From an uncultured Flavobacteriales bacterium (GTDB lineage Bacteria > Bacteroidota > Bacteroidia > Flavobacteriales_D > Crocinitomicaceae): a stretch of 64,000 nt of DNA. Under the pieces are notes generated by a model. That model was not told the origin of the DNA. It worked only from the letters and a program-made list of their open reading frames with translations, and did no database searches. The stretch is taken from contig CALSTG010000001.1 in NCBI GenBank assembly GCA_943789205.1, forward strand, positions 248,001 to 312,000, written 5' to 3'. The position numbers and the translations under genes are program-made. Of this stretch, positions 37,211 through 46,187 are shown in pieces (within the stretch, counting starts at the first letter, position 1; each line of letters begins with the position of its first letter).

Positions 37211-38227
37211 CTACGATTTTTCAGCCCGAGCCTGAAGCAAAAGCCAACACAAAGCACCAAACATGATTGACGCAAAAAGAAGGTGCGCTGTTCTCACCAA
37301 GCTCGGCATGTCAACATGCGCCAATAATACACCAGAGAATAGCTCCATTGCCAATACAAAAAAAGACAACCGTATCGCACTATATTGCTTTCCTTTCTCA
37401 TTGAACCAAAAAACTACGCAAAGTAGAATTAGAACAAGCCAAGAAAAGCTTCTATGGATGTAAAAAGGAAGCCCTACCCCTTCTGTCCATTCGCTTTGCA
37501 CTACTCCTTTTTTGATCAGTAAATCAATGGACTCTCTGACCTGTGTACCCAAAAACATCTGGTAAAATGTGATTGCAAAAATCAACCAGAGCATCGTAAG
37601 CATCCATTTGGGAAGCGTAAAGCGCTGAAATATATTTTGTCTGTCTGTTGCCGCCGCAATAAAATAAATCTGTATACCTATAATTAATAGCGCCATAAAC
37701 ATATGTATGGTGATGGTCCATGGCACGAGGTTGGTGGCAACTACAATTGAGCCAAACCATGCTTGAAAAGCCATTAAAATCAAATTAATAGCACTCACCC
37801 ACAATAGCTTTGATTTTCTGTATGCAAATAAAAGCCAAAAGAAAACCAGCAGCATCGCGTTACCTGCAAGAAAACCAAACAAACGATTCACGTATTCAAT
37901 CCAGGTTTTTGTGGCATTAAAAGGTTCTTCTTTATAGACAGAAGGATCACTGAGTAATACGGCGGATGTTTCTTCCATGCTTATGGCATCAAGAACTTTG
38001 GTGAATTTTTCAACTTTCTTCGTTCTTTTTTCCAGGTAGGCCTCACGATAGTTACTAGGTAATTCATCAGCGTTTGTTGGAGGAACCCATTCCCCAAAAC
38101 ATTTCGGCCAATCTGGACATCCCATTCCACTTCCGGTAATACGAACAAAACTTCCCGCAATAACGACAAGATAAATGAGTACTAAAACGACCCAGTTGAA
38201 CCGAATGAAACGCTTAGAAAATGTCAT
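37211..38227 (-). CDS. ctaA: Heme A synthase (COX15/CtaA family)
   Basis: Oxidises the C8 methyl of heme O to give heme A for aa3-type cytochrome oxidase. The inner-membrane protein of 338 residues has about eight helices and the expected features: 'VRITGSGMGCPDWPKCFGEWVPP' after the first helix, with its Cys pair near 36 and 42, plus heme-ligand His in 'ITIHMFMALLII', 'YIHRSFSWLVL' and 'RTAHLLFASIMFG'. An extended first loop (~50-110) separates helices 1 and 2. Heme O synthase and oxidase genes are not in the window. It is divergent from purB. Confidence 0.93.
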   Translation of the reverse strand: MTFSKRFIRFNWVVLVLIYLVVIAGSFVRITGSGMGCPDWPKCFGEWVPPTNADELPSNYREAYLEKRTKKVEKFTKVLDAISMEETSAVLLSDPSVYKEEPFNATKTWIEYVNRLFGFLAGNAMLLVFFWLLFAYRKSKLLWVSAINLILMAFQAWFGSIVVATNLVPWTITIHMFMALLIIGIQIYFIAAATDRQNIFQRFTLPKWMLTMLWLIFAITFYQMFLGTQVRESIDLLIKKGVVQSEWTEGVGLPFYIHRSFSWLVLILLCVVFWFNEKGKQYSAIRLSFFVLAMELFSGVLLAHVDMPSLVRTAHLLFASIMFGALCWLLLQARAEKS

Positions 38228-38320
38228 ACCTCAAAATTACCGAAACCATTTGTCATTAAACCACCTCAATTAAGTTTTGTTTAAGCCCAAGAAACATTCC
38301 CAAAATACAATCGGAAGCCT

Positions 38321-38328
38321 TATCTTTG
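38321..38328 (+). promoter_or_regulatory. Predicted -7 promoter box of purB
   Basis: Reads TATCTTTG and ends 14 bases before the ATG at 38343. It lies inside the longer open frame that begins at 38277, which argues against that longer start. Confidence 0.65.
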
Positions 38329-38342
38329 TTTTTTACAATCTC

Positions 38343-39701
38343 ATGAACAACGCACCATTAAACGCAATCTCTCCAGTCGATGGAAGATACCATTCAAAAA
38401 CAAAAGCATTACAAGCTTATTACTCGGAATATGGACTTATTCGTTACCGTATTTTAGTGGAAGTAGAATACTTCCTAGCACTTACAGCTATTCCGTTAGC
38501 AACTCTCCAAGACTTTCCAAAGGAACAAGAAGAACCGCTGCGTGATTTATACCGAAATTTTAGAGAATCGGATGCGCTTTGGATAAAAGAAACTGAAAAA
38601 ACAACGAACCACGACGTAAAGGCTGTTGAGTACTTTCTAAAAGAAAAAATGACCGCCTTGGGTCTGGAAAAATATTTAGAATTTATTCACTTTGGCCTAA
38701 CCTCTCAAGATATTAACAACACCGCAGTACCGCTTTCATTAAAAGAAGGTATTGCCGATGTTTACATGCCTTTATTGAACAATGTTATCGATACACTAAA
38801 AGCGTTGGAAAACGAATGGAAAGATATTCCCATGCTTGCGAGGACTCATGGACAAGCAGCTTCACCTACCCGTTTAGGTAAAGAAATCAAAGTCTTTCGG
38901 GAAAGAATTGAAATACAAAAAGAAACATTAATGGACGTGCCTTATGCTGCTAAATTCGGGGGAGCTACAGGTAACTTCAATGCACATCACATTGCCTATC
39001 CTGAAATAGATTGGGTTGCTTTCTCCAATCAATTCGTAAACGAAACACTTGGTGTTCATAGAAGCCAAACTACAACCCAAATTGAGCATTACGATCATAC
39101 CGCAGCTCTTTTTGATGCCTTGAAAAGAATCAATACGATTTTGATTGACTTGGATCGAGATATTTGGACCTACGTTTCTATGGATTATTTCAAGCAAAAG
39201 CTTAAGGCAGGAGAAATTGGATCTTCGGCAATGCCTCACAAGGTAAATCCAATTGACTTTGAAAACTCCGAAGGTAATTTAGGTATTGCCAATGCTTTAT
39301 ATGAGCACTTGTCAGCAAAGCTCCCAGTTTCGAGGCTACAAAGAGACCTTACGGACTCCACAGTCCTCAGAACAATTGGTGTTCCGCTGGCACACTCAAT
39401 AATTGCTTTTCAATCCACCTTAAAGGGCCTTGGGAAGCTGGTATTGAACGAGGAAGCTATCGCTCACGAACTTGAAAACAATTGGGCAGTTGTTGCAGAG
39501 GCCATACAAACTGTGCTGAGACGCGAGGGCTTTGAAAAGCCTTATGAAGCACTTAAAGGACTTACAAGAACACATGATAAGGTTACTAAAACATCAGTCC
39601 ATGCCTTCATTGATACGCTTGAATTGTCTGAAATATTAAAAGAAGAATTAAAGAAGATAGAACCTACAACGTATCTTGGTATACAATTGGTAGGTAAATA
39701 G
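38343..39701 (+). CDS. purB: Adenylosuccinate lyase
   Basis: Catalyses two steps of purine synthesis: SAICAR to AICAR plus fumarate, and adenylosuccinate to AMP plus fumarate. The 452 residues are of the E. coli PurB type, with 'NAISPVDGRYHSKT' at the start, 'TTNHDVKAVEYFL' near 88, 'HFGLTSQDINNTA' near 115, 'ARTHGQAASPTRLGKE' near 160-175, and the signature 'GSSAMPHKVNPIDFENSEGN' near 294-313. ATG at 38343 is chosen because the promoter box lies at 38321-38328. A 22-codon upstream extension is open but unlike the family. The next gene begins 2 bases after its stop. Confidence 0.96.
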   Translation: MNNAPLNAISPVDGRYHSKTKALQAYYSEYGLIRYRILVEVEYFLALTAIPLATLQDFPKEQEEPLRDLYRNFRESDALWIKETEKTTNHDVKAVEYFLKEKMTALGLEKYLEFIHFGLTSQDINNTAVPLSLKEGIADVYMPLLNNVIDTLKALENEWKDIPMLARTHGQAASPTRLGKEIKVFRERIEIQKETLMDVPYAAKFGGATGNFNAHHIAYPEIDWVAFSNQFVNETLGVHRSQTTTQIEHYDHTAALFDALKRINTILIDLDRDIWTYVSMDYFKQKLKAGEIGSSAMPHKVNPIDFENSEGNLGIANALYEHLSAKLPVSRLQRDLTDSTVLRTIGVPLAHSIIAFQSTLKGLGKLVLNEEAIAHELENNWAVVAEAIQTVLRREGFEKPYEALKGLTRTHDKVTKTSVHAFIDTLELSEILKEELKKIEPTTYLGIQLVGK

Positions 39702-39703
39702 AT

Positions 39704-41311
39704 ATGAAATTTAAAGTAATTATTCTTATAATGTTTTTTAACTTGCTTAATTTAAGCCTGTTATGCCAAGATAAATATAAGAATGAAAGCTTTGAATTAA
39801 TCTGGGGAACTTCGTCCAAATCTCCCGGTTCTTTACTGGAAATATTACCAAAACAAGACCAATCTTTTTACTCTCTGCGCTGGTCTGGAGGGCGGGCATT
39901 TGGGACTTATCGAATAGTGGATCATGAGTATCTTTTACAAACCAATCAATCCCGAATCAAGCAGGTTGCGGCTGCTGGAATTGCAAATTTTGAAACAGCG
40001 CATTATATAGGTGAACAACTTTATATTTTTCTCTCTGACAAAGTAGACGGAGCACTTGTTCTATTTGCGCAACCGTACACTGATGATTTAAAAATAGATG
40101 GTCCCTCTGTTCAAATTGCATCTTATGAAAATCCAAAAATTAACGCAAAAGCCAATTTTGATATTCTAAGCGCTCAAAACAATGCGTTCTTTGGCGTAGT
40201 ATGGGAAATACCGGGAAGAAAAACCATCAGCGATTCCTACGGCTATGTAATACTCGATGAGCAGCTGAATACGATTCACAAGGGAGATTATAAAATCCCG
40301 TTAAATGGTAATCTAACAAGCATCAACGAATACCACATTTCAAACAATGGAGACTTTTTTTTGGGTGTCACGGAACATAAGCGACCAAACGACAAGCTAT
40401 TTGGCAAGTCCTATGACAATTTTAAAGCACTCCATGTATACAAAATAAGGGATAATGAGTTAATAGAATTTTCACTTTCATTTGAGAATAAGAGAATTGA
40501 CGATATTTCGATGTCTTCCAATAACCAAGGTGATTTCGTATTGTCTGGTATATACGGAACCAACGATTCTAAACAAAATAAAAGAAGCCATAATGTTGAA
40601 GGTGTTTTTGTTATCCGTATCGACACAAATAAAGACAGTGTAATATTTAAAGGTTTCATTCCTTTTCGAAAGGATTTTGTAAATATGACTTTCAATAACA
40701 GAGGCGCATTTAGATCTAGAAGAAATAAAAACCGAATACAAGAATTATACAATTACAAGATTAGAGACATTTTTACCTTGGCTGATGGGAGTTTAGTTGG
40801 TTCAATGGAACAATATTATGTTTCTGAAAGGAGTAGCTATGATAGTAGGACAGGACTAACTTCTACGATTTACTATTATTATTACGACGATATAATTGCT
40901 TTCAAAATAGGAGAAAAAGCAACATTTGAATGGCAAAAAAAGATCAATAAGTCGCAAATATCAACCAATGATGGGGGACCGTTTTCCTCCTACAGCTCCT
41001 TTACAGATGGCAAAAAGCTATTCTTTATTTTTAATGATAATCTTAAGAATTACAACGAAAATGGACAATTCATCAAAACAGACGGCGACTGTTATTCCTT
41101 TAACCTTTCTAGGAGAAAAAATGTCGCTGCAATAACAGAAATAGGAATTAGCTCAGGTACTAAGAAAAGAACAATGTTGTTTGCTCGAAAGGAACTCAAA
41201 TCCATAGTGGTACCCAAGATGTTTAAACTTGATCCAGAAACAAATAGCATATTGCTTTACGCTTTATTAGGTGCTAAAGAACGCTTCGGTATTCTTAAAT
41301 TTATTAAATAG
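39704..41311 (+). CDS. Secreted protein of unknown function
   Basis: Protein of 535 residues with a signal peptide ('MKFKVIILIMFFNLLNLSLLCQ', cleavage likely near 21). The rest is rich in alternating beta strands with repeated patterns such as 'GYVILDEQLNTIHKGDYKIPL', 'ISNNGDFFLGVTEHK', 'NNQGDFVLSGIYG' and 'LADGSLVGSMEQYYV', suggesting a beta-propeller. A Tyr-rich patch ('TIYYYYYDD') lies near 388. No catalytic motif, lipobox or T9SS tail is seen, so it may be periplasmic. It starts 2 bases after purB and precedes the M1 peptidase by 6 bases, in one transcription unit. Confidence 0.8.
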   Translation: MKFKVIILIMFFNLLNLSLLCQDKYKNESFELIWGTSSKSPGSLLEILPKQDQSFYSLRWSGGRAFGTYRIVDHEYLLQTNQSRIKQVAAAGIANFETAHYIGEQLYIFLSDKVDGALVLFAQPYTDDLKIDGPSVQIASYENPKINAKANFDILSAQNNAFFGVVWEIPGRKTISDSYGYVILDEQLNTIHKGDYKIPLNGNLTSINEYHISNNGDFFLGVTEHKRPNDKLFGKSYDNFKALHVYKIRDNELIEFSLSFENKRIDDISMSSNNQGDFVLSGIYGTNDSKQNKRSHNVEGVFVIRIDTNKDSVIFKGFIPFRKDFVNMTFNNRGAFRSRRNKNRIQELYNYKIRDIFTLADGSLVGSMEQYYVSERSSYDSRTGLTSTIYYYYYDDIIAFKIGEKATFEWQKKINKSQISTNDGGPFSSYSSFTDGKKLFFIFNDNLKNYNENGQFIKTDGDCYSFNLSRRKNVAAITEIGISSGTKKRTMLFARKELKSIVVPKMFKLDPETNSILLYALLGAKERFGILKFIK

Positions 41312-41317
41312 ACTTTT

Positions 41318-43234
41318 ATGAAATTCACACTTGGGATACTCACCCTAATTCTATTTTTTCTTTATTCATGTAACACAACGAATGAAAATAAAACCAAACA
41401 AATAACACAAGAAGAAGCACCTACTCGAAACCATTCTTATGCAAATATTGAGGCTGCACATACGACACATTTACATCTTGATTTATCGGTAGATTTTGAA
41501 CAAAAGCAATTGATTGGAGTAGCACGTCACCAAATACAAAACAATAAATCATCAGAGATAATTTTTGACATTAACGGTTTAAAAATTAATAAAGTAACAT
41601 TATCGAATGGATCTAAAGAATTAAATACTTCTCACGAAATAAAAGGCCCTCTTCATCCTGTATTAGGTCAAGCTCTTCACATAAAAATTAAGCCGAACAC
41701 AAAGTATGTGAACATCTACTACGAAACAACTGAAAAATCTGAAGCTTTGGATTGGTTAGAACCTGCCTTAACGAGCTCGAAAACAAAACCATTTCTTTAT
41801 ACACAAGGACAAGCAATATTAACGAGAACATGGATACCTATTCAGGATGTTCCTTCTAACAGAATTACATATACCGCTGATTTATCCGTACCCAAAGATT
41901 TAATGGCGGTAATGAGCGCTTCAAACCCCCAGTCGAGAAACGATCAAGGATTATATCATTTTGAAATGTATCAACCGATACCTTGCTATCTAATTGCACT
42001 TGCTGTTGGCGATCTTGTTTATGGCAAATTGGGAGAAAATACTGGTGTGTATTGTGAACCCGAACTTCTTGAAGCAAGTTTGAAAGAATTTGTTGACTTA
42101 CCAAATATGATGATTGCAGCAGAAAAGCTTTATGGCGCATATTCATGGGAGCAGTATGATTTACTAATCCTACCTTATTCATTTCCGTTTGGAGGCATGG
42201 AAAATCCACGGCTCACATTTGCAAACCCCACCTTACTCGCGGGGGATAAGAGTCTTGTGTCGGTAATAGCCCACGAGCTTGCCCATTCTTGGTCAGGAAA
42301 CTTAGTCACAAATGAAACGTGGAATGATTTCTGGCTCAACGAAGGCTTTACGGTGTACTTTGAGAATCGAATTATGGAGGAGATCGTTGGCAAGAAAGGT
42401 GCTGACAACTTGGCTCTTGTTGAATTTTTTGAATTAGAGGAAGAGATGGAGCGCATTGCTGCTAGTCCTCATCCTGAGGATGGTCATTTGTTTTTAGACC
42501 TTAATAAAAGAAACCCCGATGATGGAATGACTGATGTAGCATATGTTAAAGGAGCGTTCTTTTTAAAAACAATTGAAGCTATAGTTGGTCGTGAAAAAAT
42601 GGATGTTTTTCTTGAAAGTTATTTTAACCATTTTAAATTTACCTCAGTAAGCACAAAAGACTTTATTGACTATCTGAACATAGAGTTGCTAGAAAAATAT
42701 AATATTGATTTTGACTATGAGGAATGGATCTTCAATGGAGGAATCCCCGATAATTGTTTAGAAATTGAATCTAAAAGCTTTCAACAAATGGAGGATTTCG
42801 CCAAAAGCTTCGCTATGGGTAAAGATATCTTTTCATCTTCTTTAGTGACCTCTGCAAATGAAAAACACATTTTGAATAGGTCAGATTATTCAGTACAAGA
42901 ATGGTTAACATTTATACGAAACTTACCTGATGACCTAACCATCACTCAAATGGAAGCCTTAGATGATAAGCTTTCATTTACATCATGGACGAATGCTGAA
43001 ATACAATTTGAATGGTTTTTAAAGGCAATTTCTACGAACTACCAGGTGGCCTACCCAAACCTTAAAGCCTTTTTAAAGAAAGTAGGTCGTCGCAAATTTA
43101 TTTTGCCTTTATACACTAAAATGTATGAATTTGAGCACTCCAAAGAGCAAGCCCTAAGATGGTTTAATGACTTTAAACAGAATTACCATGCAGTTTCAAG
43201 TAATTCGATAAAGGAAGCGTTGTATTTAAAATAA
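41318..43234 (+). CDS. M1 family aminopeptidase, lipoprotein (leukotriene A4 hydrolase-like)
   Basis: Zn aminopeptidase of 638 residues. Lipoprotein signal 'LTLILFFLYSC' puts it on the periplasmic side. The substrate-binding GGMEN lies at 292-296, zinc ligands His319 and His323 in HELAH, and Glu342 in 'WLNEGFTVYFEN'. The C-terminal part is the helical domain of leukotriene-A4-hydrolase-like members ('LTITQMEALDDKLSF', 'WFLKAISTNYQVAYPNLKAFLKKVGRRKFILPLY'). It trims amino-terminal residues from peptides, and epoxide hydrolysis is possible in this subgroup. It ends 7 bases from the convergent recQ gene. Confidence 0.94.
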   Translation: MKFTLGILTLILFFLYSCNTTNENKTKQITQEEAPTRNHSYANIEAAHTTHLHLDLSVDFEQKQLIGVARHQIQNNKSSEIIFDINGLKINKVTLSNGSKELNTSHEIKGPLHPVLGQALHIKIKPNTKYVNIYYETTEKSEALDWLEPALTSSKTKPFLYTQGQAILTRTWIPIQDVPSNRITYTADLSVPKDLMAVMSASNPQSRNDQGLYHFEMYQPIPCYLIALAVGDLVYGKLGENTGVYCEPELLEASLKEFVDLPNMMIAAEKLYGAYSWEQYDLLILPYSFPFGGMENPRLTFANPTLLAGDKSLVSVIAHELAHSWSGNLVTNETWNDFWLNEGFTVYFENRIMEEIVGKKGADNLALVEFFELEEEMERIAASPHPEDGHLFLDLNKRNPDDGMTDVAYVKGAFFLKTIEAIVGREKMDVFLESYFNHFKFTSVSTKDFIDYLNIELLEKYNIDFDYEEWIFNGGIPDNCLEIESKSFQQMEDFAKSFAMGKDIFSSSLVTSANEKHILNRSDYSVQEWLTFIRNLPDDLTITQMEALDDKLSFTSWTNAEIQFEWFLKAISTNYQVAYPNLKAFLKKVGRRKFILPLYTKMYEFEHSKEQALRWFNDFKQNYHAVSSNSIKEALYLK

Positions 43235-43241
43235 ATTAGGG

Positions 43242-45425
43242 CTAGTTAGCGACTTCACTCATGAAACGTATACGCATCAATCGGAGCTCTTCTTCCGTAT
43301 ATAAACCATCGAACTCTTTGTAGGCCTCAATAATATCGTCTGTTTCGGCTTCATTAAAGTAATCGAACACTTCGTCCTGACTATCTTCGTCTAGCACATC
43401 ATTTAAATAATAATTAATATTTACACGAGTACCAGAAGAGACAACCGTTTCAATTTCAATCAATAAATCATCAAAAGACTTTCCTTGAGATTGCGCAATA
43501 TCCTCTAATGGCAGTTTCCTGTCAATATTTTGAATAAGCTGAACTTTTAATTGAGATTTATTCACGAGCGTCTTTACCATTATATCTTGAGGCCTTTCAA
43601 TATCATTTTTTTCAACGTAATCGGAAATATAGGCTATAAACGGAGCTCCATAACGTTGCGCCTTACCATTCCCAACACCTTGAATATTAGTAAGCTCCTC
43701 CATTGTTACAGGATATTGAAAACACATATCTTTCAATGATGGCTCTTGGAAAATAACAAAAGGCGGAATGTTTCTTTCTTTGGAAATTGATTTTCTCAGG
43801 TCAATCAAAAGCTGGTATAGCGCTTCATCAAAGGCTGCTCCTTTTGCACTGCCACTTACAATTGATTCTGTATCGTCCGTATTTGAAAAATCATGCTCTT
43901 TAAGAAGTATAAAAGAAGTTGGAGCATCAATAAAAGAATGACCAGCATCAGTTAATCGCAAAACACCAAAGGTTTCTATATCTTTCGCTAAAAGCCCCGC
44001 GACTGTTGCTTGACGCAAAACTGCATTCCAAAAATGCTCGTCTTTTTCTTTACCAGCGCCAAAATTTGTCAAAAGATCATGCTTATACGCTTTTATATCA
44101 GGCGTTGTTATACCTGATAAAAAGGAACAAATATGCTTTGCTTTTTGAGTCTCATCTAATGATAAAACTGCTTTAAGCAGCAGCTGCACATGCGTCTTAC
44201 CTTCTATTCGATCTCGTGGATGTTTACAATTGTCACATTTCTCGTTACAACCTTTCTCATCAAAAGCTTCTCCGAAATAATGTAAAATAAATTTTCTTCG
44301 ACATACGGATGTTTCTGAGTACGATACAATTTCATTCAATAACTGTCGTCCTATTTCTTGCTCAGTAACAGGTTTTCCTTGTAAGAATTTTTCAAGCTTC
44401 TCTATGTCTTTATAACTGTAGAATGCAAGACATTCTCCTACACCACCATCACGACCTGCTCTTCCCGTTTCTTGATAATAACTTTCTAAAGACTTTGAAA
44501 TATCATGATGTATAACATACCTAACATCAGGCTTATCAATTCCCATTCCAAAGGCTATGGTGGCTACAATAACATCTGCCTCCTCCATTAAAAACATATC
44601 TTGATGCCTAGCCCTAACATTACCCTCAAGACCAGCATGGTATGGTAACGCATTAATTCCATTTATCTGAAGAAGTTCTGCAATTTGTTCTACTTTTTTA
44701 CGACTCAAACAATAGACAATTCCACTCTCTCCTTCCCTACTTTTGATGTAACGTATGATCTGTTTTTCAACATCTTTCTTTGGTCTAATCTCGTAATATA
44801 AATTATCCCTGTTAAAAGAGGACTTGTAAACAACAGCATCCAACATATTCAAGTTTTTCTGAATATCATACTGTACTTTTGGAGTTGCAGTAGCGGTCAA
44901 TGCTATAATAGGGACTTTAGATATTTTCTCGAAAATTTCCCTTAACCTGCGATATTCAGGACGGAAATCATGTCCCCATTCGGAAATACAATGGGCTTCA
45001 TCAATAGCAAAAAATGAAATATCTACGGAGGTTAAAAACTCAATATTATCCTTTTTTGTAAGTGATTCAGGCGCCACATAAAGCATTTTTGTCTTCCCTT
45101 CTCGAATATCAGCTTTTACCTTTTGAATTTCTGTTTTACTCAAAGATGAATTCATGAAATGCGCGACACTTTCATTATTTGTTAGGCTACGAATAGCATC
45201 AACTTGATTTTTCATGAGCGCTATGAGTGGCGAAACGATTACAGATGTACCTGGCAATAAAAAAGATGGGAGCTGATAACAAAGTGACTTACCACCGCCA
45301 GTTGGCATAATTACAAACGTATTCTGTTTTTGAAGAAGATTTTCAATAATCTCCTCTTGACTTCCTTTGAACTTATCGAAACCAAAATAACTCCTCAGAG
45401 ATTCCTTAAGGTTGTAGGCACTCAT
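43242..45425 (-). CDS. recQ: ATP-dependent DNA helicase RecQ
   Basis: 3'-5' helicase of recombination and fork repair, 727 residues. Motif I is 'MPTGGGKSLCYQLP' with Lys46, motif II is 'DEAHCISEWGHDFRPEY' from 142, and later motifs 'VIVATIAFGMGIDKPDVRYVIHHD' and 'QETGRAGRDGG' are present. A zinc-binding Cys set ('CRRKFILHYFGEAFDEKGCNEKCDNC') and an RQC domain follow, then an HRDC domain around 525-595 ('LRKSISKERNIPPFVIF...NIQGVGNGKAQRYG'). The tail after 600 is acidic. The upstream gap holds a perfect 8-bp palindrome (45471-45487) 46 bases before the ATG. Confidence 0.96.
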   Translation of the reverse strand: MSAYNLKESLRSYFGFDKFKGSQEEIIENLLQKQNTFVIMPTGGGKSLCYQLPSFLLPGTSVIVSPLIALMKNQVDAIRSLTNNESVAHFMNSSLSKTEIQKVKADIREGKTKMLYVAPESLTKKDNIEFLTSVDISFFAIDEAHCISEWGHDFRPEYRRLREIFEKISKVPIIALTATATPKVQYDIQKNLNMLDAVVYKSSFNRDNLYYEIRPKKDVEKQIIRYIKSREGESGIVYCLSRKKVEQIAELLQINGINALPYHAGLEGNVRARHQDMFLMEEADVIVATIAFGMGIDKPDVRYVIHHDISKSLESYYQETGRAGRDGGVGECLAFYSYKDIEKLEKFLQGKPVTEQEIGRQLLNEIVSYSETSVCRRKFILHYFGEAFDEKGCNEKCDNCKHPRDRIEGKTHVQLLLKAVLSLDETQKAKHICSFLSGITTPDIKAYKHDLLTNFGAGKEKDEHFWNAVLRQATVAGLLAKDIETFGVLRLTDAGHSFIDAPTSFILLKEHDFSNTDDTESIVSGSAKGAAFDEALYQLLIDLRKSISKERNIPPFVIFQEPSLKDMCFQYPVTMEELTNIQGVGNGKAQRYGAPFIAYISDYVEKNDIERPQDIMVKTLVNKSQLKVQLIQNIDRKLPLEDIAQSQGKSFDDLLIEIETVVSSGTRVNINYYLNDVLDEDSQDEVFDYFNEAETDDIIEAYKEFDGLYTEEELRLMRIRFMSEVAN

Positions 45426-45470
45426 TTTTGTATTCTCTTCATTTGAAAAACAGGTATCAATTCCTGCGTC

Positions 45471-45487
45471 CGTATATTAAATATACG
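45471..45487. promoter_or_regulatory. Perfect palindrome upstream of recQ, candidate operator
   Basis: CGTATATT-A-AATATACG, an exact 8-bp inverted repeat with a 1-base centre, 46 bases upstream of the recQ ATG and 40 bases past the nfu stop. It has no T run and is AT-rich, so a protein-binding site is more plausible than a terminator. No regulator is identified. Confidence 0.35.
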
Positions 45488-45526
45488 AAATAATCTTAAT
45501 GGAGATAACTATATTAGAACCTAGTA

Positions 45527-46132
45527 TTACATTGATTGATTCAAAGCCACTACCTCTTGAACATTGGGCAGGTGCTGCTTGAGAAGTGTTTCAATACCTC
45601 CTTTCAATGTAGCGGTAGAAGAAGGACATCCAGCACATGATCCTTTCATCGTAACTACAACTTTTCCATCGTCATAACCTACGTAATCAATAGCACCTCC
45701 ATCATTTGCAACTGCGGGCCGCACGTATTGATCTAAAAGGGCTGTGATTTTCTCATCATACTCACTCTCCTTAAGCTCTGGAATCTCTAAAGATTCTATA
45801 TCTTCAGGAATAACATCTTGACTTTTCAAAAGAATTTCTTTGCACTCAGAAATCCAGTCGCGTACAAATTCTCTCAACTGCATTGTTATGAAGTCCCAAG
45901 AAACATTATCAGTCTTTGTAACCGTAACAAAATTAGCCGCTAGAAAAACACCATCTACAAATGGAAATTTAAAAAGTGCTTCTGCCAGTGGTGAATAACC
46001 TTTCGTTTGAGATTGGTTAATGAAATTTGCAGATTCACCTGAAGGCAAAATATATTTGTTCGCAACAAACTTCATCGTTGATGGATTCGGTGTAATTTCA
46101 GCATAAACAGTTACAGGCACTTTCATTGACAT
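45527..46132 (-). CDS. Nfu-type Fe-S cluster scaffold/carrier protein
   Basis: Fe-S carrier of 201 residues. The N-terminal Nfu_N domain shows 'ITPNPSTMKFVANKYI' near 13-28 and 'FPFVDGVFLAANFVTVTKTD' near 55-75. The C-terminal NifU-like domain (about 125-195) has 'VRPAVANDGGAIDYVGYDDGKVVVTMKGSCAGCPSSTATLK', with the cluster-binding CxxC. Two ATGs are possible (46132, 46126). The TATCTTTG box ends 8 bases before the first, so the leader is very short and the second start may be used. Confidence 0.93.
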   Translation of the reverse strand: MSMKVPVTVYAEITPNPSTMKFVANKYILPSGESANFINQSQTKGYSPLAEALFKFPFVDGVFLAANFVTVTKTDNVSWDFITMQLREFVRDWISECKEILLKSQDVIPEDIESLEIPELKESEYDEKITALLDQYVRPAVANDGGAIDYVGYDDGKVVVTMKGSCAGCPSSTATLKGGIETLLKQHLPNVQEVVALNQSM

Positions 46133-46140
46133 TTTTTTTA

Positions 46141-46148
46141 CAAAGATA
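46141..46148 (-). promoter_or_regulatory. Predicted -7 promoter box of the nfu gene
   Basis: Reads TATCTTTG on the minus strand, 8 bases before the ATG at 46132, so the transcript should have an almost absent 5' leader. Confidence 0.6.
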
Positions 46149-46187
46149 CATTCAAGAAATTGATTTTTCTTAAAAACGCAAAATTTA

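Noticed and set aside
38277..38342. Upstream 22-codon extension of purB
   Set aside because: A TATCTTTG promoter box lies within it and the protein family begins at the ATG at 38343.
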